47,324 nucleotides of DNA, taken from the IMG/VR virus record IMGVR_UViG_3300025853_000157, positions 1 to 47,324 of that record, one strand, 5' to 3'. The notes beneath the pieces were generated by a model. It searched no databases. It was not told the DNA's origin and saw only the letters and a list, made by a program, of their open reading frames with translations. A program made the translations under genes and the position numbers. Source of the stretch: a virus. Shown here in pieces: positions 41,689-47,324 of this stretch; position 1 is the stretch's first letter, and the number at the start of each line of letters is the position of its first letter.

Positions 41689-42111
41689 ATGATGCTTCCC
41701 TTCATAAGCAAAACACCTTCTTTTAATTTCAGGAATTTATATTTGGGAGCTGATTTTCTTCAGCCTCCCGAACCTGAAATTCTTCATATACTTTACAATC
41801 CTAAGTTTACGCAGCAGTACACAGACTTTGAGGCGCGTGTAGAAGCGCACAAGTCCTGCTATGGCATATACGATGCTGCGCCTGGACATGTAATGCATAT
41901 GATAGAAGTACCAGAGAAATATCTAGAAGACTATCATAGTTTTCTTATTGGAAGATATGATCTGTTCTCTGATAAATACAAAAAAGTATTTGTACCAGGG
42001 AGTAAATTGCATAAAGCAGTAAATAATATACAGCCACTTCCAATGTGGCAAGAACAATTTGAAATTTTTAATCTAAAACTTATCACTAAAAATGGAAAAG
42101 AGAACCATTAA
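41689..42111 (+). CDS. Unknown protein before the MoxR-like ATPase
   Basis: 140 residues if started at ATG 41689 (MMLPFISKTPSF); an earlier in-frame start would lie inside the nuclease gene and is not favoured. The middle has YLGADFLQPPEPEILHILYN, then FEARVEAHKSCYGIYDAAPG. It overlaps the ATPase gene by 20 bases. No family recognised. Confidence 0.6.
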   Translation: MMLPFISKTPSFNFRNLYLGADFLQPPEPEILHILYNPKFTQQYTDFEARVEAHKSCYGIYDAAPGHVMHMIEVPEKYLEDYHSFLIGRYDLFSDKYKKVFVPGSKLHKAVNNIQPLPMWQEQFEIFNLKLITKNGKENH

Positions 42112-43135
42112 AACTAGACTTGTAGGAAAAGAAGATGTATTTAAAATCTTAGCTCTTGGCGAGTCTGTACAGATGCCTGTATTATTACTAGGCGAACCAG
42201 GTGTGGGTAAAACACAAGCCTTACTTGACTATGCTGCAAGTAAGTATAACTTTAATAAAGACCTTGTGCGAGAAAAAACCTTTGTTATCGAACTTGACGA
42301 GGGTACTCGTACTTCAGAGATCAAAGGTCGTGTAAACATGCAAGCGCTGCTTGAAGATAAGAAGTATGAAATAGATGCTCCTATTGCAGATGCAGAGTTT
42401 GTGTTGATTAACGAGGTTGACAAAGGCACATCAGGTGTTAGAAATACTCTATTATCTGTAATGCGCGAGAAAGCTTTGTTCTATGGCGACACTATCAAGA
42501 AATGTAAATGGACTACGTTTGCTGGCTCTTGTAATGTTATTCCTGAAGACGAACTTGAGAATCCTTTCTGGGATCGTTTTGTTCTTACGCAGAAAGTTGA
42601 GCGTGTGGGCAGTGATGTTATGAAAAATATTTGTGATAAGCACAACGCAGTTCAGACAGTAGAACTTACTATCCCAAACAAAGAAGATATTAAAAATGCT
42701 CAGTATGACAAAAAGCTTTTTAATAAGTTTATTGACCTTGTGTACCCTGATGTATCGGATCGTACTATTTATGCTCTTGTGGAGATTATTAAAGCTGTAA
42801 AGCTTATCTATAATTATGATGATAAAGAAGCTTTATTGAATATTTGCGGTCTTGTGGCACCTAACCACGCTGCTGCACTTAGTTCTAAACTAGAGACCAA
42901 ACGAGAAAATAACGTTTCTTCTCTTATTCAGCAATTACCTAGTGTATTGTCTTCTGGAAATAGTGGTTATTCTACTGTATTTATCAGACAGATCGTTACT
43001 GAATTGAACGAGCTTGGTAAAATGAATAGCTATAAAACAAGAGCAACTGATCTTAAATCTCAACTTCTTAATATTATTAGCAATAATAGTCTAGTAGAGC
43101 AAAGTTTTGTATCATCACTAAATTTTGAATTTTAA
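42092..43135 (+). CDS. MoxR/CobS-like AAA+ ATPase
   Basis: 347 residues. Walker A GEPGVGKT (34-41), Walker B FVLINEVD (103-110, Asn in the place of the usual first Asp), sensor 1 FAGSCNVIP, and an arginine in ENPFWDRF. The insert before sensor 1 and the whole layout fit the MoxR group, as in cobaltochelatase CobS. It shares one base with the VWA gene, so the two act together. MoxR-VWA pairs work as chaperones or metal inserters. CobS-like genes also occur in cyanophages. The substrate is not known. Confidence 0.85.
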   Translation: MEKRTIKTRLVGKEDVFKILALGESVQMPVLLLGEPGVGKTQALLDYAASKYNFNKDLVREKTFVIELDEGTRTSEIKGRVNMQALLEDKKYEIDAPIADAEFVLINEVDKGTSGVRNTLLSVMREKALFYGDTIKKCKWTTFAGSCNVIPEDELENPFWDRFVLTQKVERVGSDVMKNICDKHNAVQTVELTIPNKEDIKNAQYDKKLFNKFIDLVYPDVSDRTIYALVEIIKAVKLIYNYDDKEALLNICGLVAPNHAAALSSKLETKRENNVSSLIQQLPSVLSSGNSGYSTVFIRQIVTELNELGKMNSYKTRATDLKSQLLNIISNNSLVEQSFVSSLNFEF

Positions 43136-44472
43136 TGAGGTATTCACGTTATAATAATCATAGTACTAACTATCAAAGTTATTATCAAATAAGAGAAGAA
43201 AGACAACAAAGAATTGATGATGCACAACCTAAGTGCATCATCAATAATTCTTTTCCTAAAGAAGAAGGACAGCTTGTCTTTGCAAATCTCAGTGGTTCTA
43301 TTCCTTATAGTAATAGTTTTATTCAAGAACAAGGAGGAGATAATCTATTATCAGATATCTATAAGCATTGGAACAATTCTGATAAACAGTATAGTATTCG
43401 ACCTGATAAATACTGGTGGCATTATATGCTTTCAAGGGTAGATAATCATTTACTTCAAAAGCTTACTAATAACAATACACTGTATAGTTATTTAGCAACC
43501 CGTAAAACTGTAGATATGTTAGCCAGGTTACTAAGAGAACATGATCCTGAAGATCTAAAACAATTTGCCAAAAGTATGCAATCGCAAGCAGAAGGAGACC
43601 CTGATGCTGCACCTAATCAGAAAATCTTAGATGCTATTGACAAAGCTTCTAATGCAGTACAGAATCAGATAAAGAAAGAGATTGATAAAGCTGAATCTTT
43701 GCCTGGTGGTATGCTTAGTGGAGATGCTGCTTCTGATATAGAACAATTAGAGACTCTTCCTAAGGACGTACTGAGTAAGCTTAAGTCTATTAAAAAAGGT
43801 CAAATAGCTAATTTTCTAAAATCTACTATTGACTATGCTATCGAAGCTACTGCAGGTAAAGACAAAGTTCTTGAAGAATCCATATTTGAAGCAGATGAGA
43901 TAGAGGCTATCTCCAATATAGAGAACTTTGCTCATATTGCCATGTTTGATGACCTTATGGTTACTAAGAAAACTAAACATGTAAGTTTTGATATCTATAT
44001 AGATGATTCTGGTTCTATGACTTCTAAAATATATGGAGGTGATTTTAATGGATCTTTTAGACGCACGATAGCGCACTTACTTTCTTTCAGGCTTATGCAA
44101 TTGAATATTCTTAGAAAGACCTATTTGTTTGCTCACACTGGCGAGTTAAGAGAAATTGAGAAAAAAGATCTATTTAAGCCTTTATTCAATGGTGGAACTG
44201 ATATCTATCAATGTATAAAACAAGCTAAAAAGCAAAATAGGCCTGCTATTCTTGTCACTGATGGATATGATCGCTTTGATAGAGATAAAGGATATTACAA
44301 AGACATGTATATTCTTGTTATAGGAACAGATTTGCCTTCTTGTTTTGGTAAATATGCTGAGAATAATCAGATTCTATTTTTCAGTAATGGAGAGTTTACC
44401 AATAAATATAGTATAGAAGATAAATATGGTACTATACGTCCTAAATTTAAAAGTGATGCAAAAACCGTCTGA
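43135..44472 (+). CDS. VWA-domain partner of the MoxR-like ATPase (CobT-like)
   Basis: 445 residues. N-terminal ~230 residues are helical and polar. The C-terminal VWA domain begins at VSFDIYIDDSGSM (metal site D290, S292, S294), continues with FNGGTDIYQCI and AILVTDGYDRF, which supply the Thr and Asp of the metal-binding site. The TAATG junction with the ATPase shows tight coupling. The layout equals CobT-like or other VWA partners of MoxR. It overlaps the following small gene by 17 bases. Confidence 0.85.
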   Translation: MRYSRYNNHSTNYQSYYQIREERQQRIDDAQPKCIINNSFPKEEGQLVFANLSGSIPYSNSFIQEQGGDNLLSDIYKHWNNSDKQYSIRPDKYWWHYMLSRVDNHLLQKLTNNNTLYSYLATRKTVDMLARLLREHDPEDLKQFAKSMQSQAEGDPDAAPNQKILDAIDKASNAVQNQIKKEIDKAESLPGGMLSGDAASDIEQLETLPKDVLSKLKSIKKGQIANFLKSTIDYAIEATAGKDKVLEESIFEADEIEAISNIENFAHIAMFDDLMVTKKTKHVSFDIYIDDSGSMTSKIYGGDFNGSFRRTIAHLLSFRLMQLNILRKTYLFAHTGELREIEKKDLFKPLFNGGTDIYQCIKQAKKQNRPAILVTDGYDRFDRDKGYYKDMYILVIGTDLPSCFGKYAENNQILFFSNGEFTNKYSIEDKYGTIRPKFKSDAKTV

Positions 44473-44776
44473 ACAATATGAACGTGTAAAAAAGCTTTTG
44501 CAGTCAGATTCCCGATTACGGGAGTCTGATCGCAAGCTTATGTCTAGAGTCTGGTATGATGATCTTGTCAATAAAGGTTATAATATAGATTCTATGACCG
44601 TGAAAGAGTTTCTTACTTTATTAAGCACGAATGGGTTATCTTCTTATGAAAGCACAACCCGTGCAAGACGTAAAGTAATGGAGCTCCATGCTGAACTTCG
44701 AGGCACTGGCTACTCAGCTAGAAAATCTCAAGAAAAAGAAGTAAAAACTGATATTAAAGATTGGAAGGTCATTTGA
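44456..44776 (+). CDS. Small phage protein with TRARRK motif
   Basis: 106 residues from ATG 44456, which overlaps the VWA gene end by 17 bases; an upstream in-frame start would overlap more. It has YERVKKLLQSDSRLRESDRK, then MTVKEFLTLLSTNGLSSYES and TTRARRKVMELHAELRGTGY. The combination of an N-terminal helix pair and a final [TS]-R-A-R-R-K helix is common in small proteins of many tailed phages and looks like a DNA- or RNA-binding helix bundle. Function unknown. Confidence 0.65.
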   Translation: MQKPSEQYERVKKLLQSDSRLRESDRKLMSRVWYDDLVNKGYNIDSMTVKEFLTLLSTNGLSSYESTTRARRKVMELHAELRGTGYSARKSQEKEVKTDIKDWKVI

Positions 44777-44791
44777 CCTTCCGTATCTTTG
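44761..44791 (+). promoter_or_regulatory. RNR promoter with inverted repeat in the spacer
   Basis: A -7 box TATCTTTG is at 44784-44791; a TTG at 44761-44763 stands 20 bases upstream in the -33 position. The spacer contains a perfect 8-bp inverted repeat GGAAGGTC-ATTT-GACCTTCC (44763-44782). The -7 box is 31 bases before the ATG at 44822. The repeat may be an operator, or a hairpin ending the preceding transcript; no T run follows. Confidence 0.55.
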
Positions 44792-44821
44792 ATGTCTTTT
44801 CTAATTAAAAATCAATCAAAA

Positions 44822-46681
44822 ATGGACAAAAGCAATCAAATTCTCAGTGACATCGTAGTGTTTAACAAATATGCTAAGTATGTACCGAGTGAAGAACGAA
44901 GAGAAACGTGGGATGAGATAGTAACACGTTACGTAGAAATGATGAAGAAACGGTATCCAACAATTGTAGATAAGATAGAAGAGAACGCTAAGTATTTGTA
45001 TAACAAAGAAGTATTGATGTCAATGAGAGGTGCACAGTTTGCTGGCCCTGCTATTGAAAAGTCAGAATCCAGAGTGTACAATTGCGCTTATCTTCCTATT
45101 GATGATTACCGTGCATTTAGTGAAACTATGTTTTTACTACTTGGTGGTACAGGCGTAGGTTATTCTGTACAACGTGACCATGTAAATAATCTTCCTGATA
45201 TACATAAGCCTAAGAAAAAACAGAAGTATCTTGTGGGAGATTCTATTGAGGGGTGGGCTGATGCAGTCCGTCATCTTATGTCAGCATACTTTGGTATGAG
45301 AAAGACAAAGCCTGTATTTGATTTTTCTGATATTAGACCTAAAGGTGCAAGGTTAGTTACGGCAGGAGGTAAAGCTCCTGGGCCTGAGCCACTTAAGAAA
45401 TGTCTATTCAATCTTGAGCTTATGCTTGAGCGTAAAGAAGATGGTGAAAAGCTCACACCTATAGAAGTACATGATATGATATGTCATATTGCAGATGCTG
45501 TACTTGCTGGAGGCATTAGACGAGCTGCTCTTATCTCTTTATTTTCTGCAGATGATGATGAAATGATAGCATGTAAAAGTGGAGCATGGTGGGAAAAGAA
45601 TCCTCAACGTGGACGTGCTAATAACTCTGCTGTTTTACTACGCCACAGGATTACAAAAGAGTTCTTTGTAAATCTATGGAAGAAAATTGAAGAGTCAGGA
45701 TCAGGAGAACCTGGTACATATCTTACAAATGATAAGGACTGGGGAACCAATCCTTGTTGTGAGATAGCATTAAGACCGTTTCAGTTCTGTAATTTGACAG
45801 AAATAAATGCTGGTAATGTAATAGACCAACTTGATCTTAATAATAGAGCAAGAGCTGCAGCGTTCTTCGGTACGCTACAAGCAGGTTTTACTAACTTCCA
45901 TTACTTAAGACCTATATGGAGAGAGACTACTGAGAAAGATGCTCTTGTAGGTGTAGGTATGACAGGTATATGTAATGGTGCTGTATATCCTCTTGATCTT
46001 AAACAGGCAGCAGGTATTGCAATTGTATCTAATTATGATACAGCAAAACTTATAAATATTAACCCTGCGGCTCGTATTACTACAGTAAAGCCAAGTGGTA
46101 CTACATCATGTGTTGTAGGCACAAGCTCTGGTATACATGCATGGCATTCTAAGTACTACATCAGACGTATGCAGTGCAACAAAGATGAAGCATTGTATCA
46201 ATATCTTGCTATACATCATCCTGAACTTGTAGATGATATGAAGCTTATTCCTAACTCTGCAGTTATTGAAATTCCTCAAATGGCTCCAGACTCTGCAACC
46301 TTGCGAGAAGATGAGACAGCATTGCAAATGCTAGAGCGTGTTCAGCGTTGGAATACAGAATGGGTTCGTTCAGGTCATATCCATGGAGCAAATACACATA
46401 ATGTATCTGCTACTGTATCAGTAAAACCTGATGAATGGGAAGGTATTGTAGAATGGATGTGGGAGCATAGAGAAAGTTTTAATGGCTTATCCGTTCTTCC
46501 TTATGATGGTGGTACTTATGTACAAGCACCGTTTGAAGAAATAGATAAGAAAGAATTTGATAAACGATATTCTTTATTAACAAAACTTGATCTTACTAAA
46601 GTAATAGAGATAAGCGATAACACAGACCTTTCAGCAGAACTTGCTTGTAGTGGAGGTTCATGTGAGGTTGTAAATTTATAA
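44822..46681 (+). CDS. nrdJ: Class II (B12-dependent) ribonucleotide reductase, monomeric type
   Basis: 619 residues from ATG 44822 (MDKSNQILSDIVV); starts 30-33 bases earlier overlap the -7 box. It shows SRVYNCAYLPIDD and FLLLGGTGVGYSVQ in the N-terminal half, SGEPGTYLTNDKDWGTNPCC EI with the active-site cysteine region, FCNLTEIN, VKPSGTTSCVVGTSSGIHAW for substrate phosphate binding, and the C-terminal redox pair CSGGSC. The size and layout fit the monomeric adenosylcobalamin-dependent enzyme of Lactobacillus RTPR type, which reduces ribonucleotides without a separate radical subunit. It would supply dNTPs for phage DNA synthesis, using host cobalamin. Confidence 0.9.
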   Translation: MDKSNQILSDIVVFNKYAKYVPSEERRETWDEIVTRYVEMMKKRYPTIVDKIEENAKYLYNKEVLMSMRGAQFAGPAIEKSESRVYNCAYLPIDDYRAFSETMFLLLGGTGVGYSVQRDHVNNLPDIHKPKKKQKYLVGDSIEGWADAVRHLMSAYFGMRKTKPVFDFSDIRPKGARLVTAGGKAPGPEPLKKCLFNLELMLERKEDGEKLTPIEVHDMICHIADAVLAGGIRRAALISLFSADDDEMIACKSGAWWEKNPQRGRANNSAVLLRHRITKEFFVNLWKKIEESGSGEPGTYLTNDKDWGTNPCCEIALRPFQFCNLTEINAGNVIDQLDLNNRARAAAFFGTLQAGFTNFHYLRPIWRETTEKDALVGVGMTGICNGAVYPLDLKQAAGIAIVSNYDTAKLININPAARITTVKPSGTTSCVVGTSSGIHAWHSKYYIRRMQCNKDEALYQYLAIHHPELVDDMKLIPNSAVIEIPQMAPDSATLREDETALQMLERVQRWNTEWVRSGHIHGANTHNVSATVSVKPDEWEGIVEWMWEHRESFNGLSVLPYDGGTYVQAPFEEIDKKEFDKRYSLLTKLDLTKVIEISDNTDLSAELACSGGSCEVVNL

Positions 46682-46687
46682 TAAAAG

Positions 46688-46936
46688 ATGAGTAAAAAAG
46701 AAATAATAGAACCTGAGTTGTTTGAAATAATAACCGAATATAATACATACTATGTAGTAGCTTACGATGCGGCTCATGCTATTACATCATTACTTGAAAA
46801 ATGGAGTAGTGAAAAGGATATTAAATCAGTAACAAAATTAACTGACAATTGGTCTAAATGTCTATTCGTAACTAAAGAATGTTTACCCCAAGGACTCTTA
46901 AATAAAACTGTAGATGATAACGAAAGTAAAACGTAA
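46688..46936 (+). CDS. Small protein between RNR and radical SAM gene
   Basis: 82 residues, alpha/beta (EPELFEIITEYNTYYVVAYD, AAHAITSLLEKWSSEKDIKS), reminiscent of small YxVxAxDxxxAI-type folds that occur widely in phages. It begins six bases after the RNR stop, so it is co-transcribed, and overlaps the next gene start by 23 bases. Function unknown. Confidence 0.65.
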   Translation: MSKKEIIEPELFEIITEYNTYYVVAYDAAHAITSLLEKWSSEKDIKSVTKLTDNWSKCLFVTKECLPQGLLNKTVDDNESKT

Positions 46937-47324
46937 AAGTATGGTCATTAGACCATCAGGACGTTCTACTGATTATATTTCTCCTTCCTTTGGGCATGGG
47001 TGTCTTTATGATTGTAGCTATTGTTATATGAAACGTAGTAAACCTACGGGTCTTACAATAGCTACAAACACAGAGGATATTCTTACAGCTATGAACAATC
47101 ATGCATACTTTGCAGATGTTCAAAAGCCTAACCAGACCCATGCTGAGTACATAACTTATGATATTTCGTGTAACGAGGACTTTGCATTGCATGCTAAGCA
47201 TCATGAGTGGAAGAAGATATTTCAGTTTTTCAAAGAACATCCAATTGCTATGGGTTCATTTGCTACTAAGTATGTGAATCCAAATCTTGTAGAATTTGAC
47301 CCAGGAGGTAAAGTACGTATCAGA
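46914..47324 (+). CDS. Radical SAM protein, spore photoproduct lyase-like, cut by window end
   Basis: 137 codons up to the window edge, no stop. N terminus MITKVKRKSMVIRPSGRSTD, then SPSFGHGCLYDCSYCYMKRS with the C-x3-C-x2-C motif that holds the [4Fe-4S] cluster of radical SAM enzymes. The basic start and the aromatic residue after the last Cys match the SPL-like group of phage and bacterial proteins. A shorter start at ATG 46941 is possible. SPL itself repairs UV thymine photoproducts; whether this relative does so is unknown. Confidence 0.8.
   Translation, partial: MITKVKRKSMVIRPSGRSTDYISPSFGHGCLYDCSYCYMKRSKPTGLTIATNTEDILTAMNNHAYFADVQKPNQTHAEYITYDISCNEDFALHAKHHEWKKIFQFFKEHPIAMGSFATKYVNPNLVEFDPGGKVRIR

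Noticed and set aside
44761-44821. Cobalamin riboswitch before the B12-dependent RNR
   Set aside because: The leader is only about 60 bases and lacks the B12 box; the inverted repeat fits an operator better.
1-47324. Reassigned stop codon as in some crAss-like phages
   Set aside because: TAA, TAG and TGA all end well-defined genes, including terminase-block and replication genes, without broken frames.

Overview
The window looks like part of a tailed double-stranded DNA phage genome that infects a member of the Bacteroidota, most likely a flavobacterium. Evidence for the host: the tail-side proteins carry Cys-rich repeats of the GCTD..ACNY..DDGSC type common in secreted proteins of marine Flavobacteriia, the left-most gene is a BspA-like DUF285 repeat protein, DNA is AT-rich, Shine-Dalgarno sequences are mostly absent, and several Bacteroidota-type -7 boxes (TAnnTTTG) lie just upstream of genes. 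TAA, TAG and TGA all end genes, so the standard code applies. The large portal, the divergent terminase and the divergent two-block layout resemble crAss-like and related Bacteroidota phages, but the family cannot be settled from sequence reading alone.

Minus strand, 24.2 kb down to 1: virion block. From upstream to downstream: a winged-helix-like protein, an HU/IHF-like protein, small proteins, a zinc-finger-like protein, a GroES-like co-chaperonin, a possible terminase small subunit, a putative L,D-transpeptidase-fold lysis protein, large terminase, portal, a small Cys-rich protein, a 1383-residue mosaic (polyvalent-type) protein with an ADP-ribosyltransferase-like segment, then an apparently insulated capsid operon (terminator plus promoter at 11.8 kb, strong terminator at 6.06 kb) with scaffold-like protein, major capsid candidate and three further structural proteins, and finally receptor/tail proteins with Cys-rich calcium-binding-like repeats and the DUF285 adhesin, which runs off the window.

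24.2-24.6 kb is the divergent control region. 24.6-27.5 kb (plus strand) is an early region of short, mostly individually terminated genes of more GC-rich composition, interspersed with TGCAC-type direct repeats and a two-copy 27-bp element (CACGCAA-N2-GTCAA-N8-TTGAC), a candidate origin or operator array.

27.5-29.5 kb is the most unusual part: about 1.5 kb without convincing genes but packed with perfect hairpins and long-range helices, ending in a tRNA-Leu-like gene whose anticodon loop is 37 instead of 7 nt. I interpret this as one or two large structured noncoding RNAs with an abnormal tRNA.

29.5-47.3 kb (plus strand) holds small accessory genes and then the replication and metabolism block: family A DNA polymerase, SF2 helicase, replisome-organiser-like protein, DnaB-like helicase, P-loop ATPase, two proteins with SSB-like tails, TOPRIM primase, RusA-like resolvase, PD-(D/E)XK exonuclease, a MoxR-like AAA+/VWA pair, a monomeric class II (B12-dependent) ribonucleotide reductase with its own promoter/operator, and a radical SAM protein of the spore photoproduct lyase type cut by the window end.
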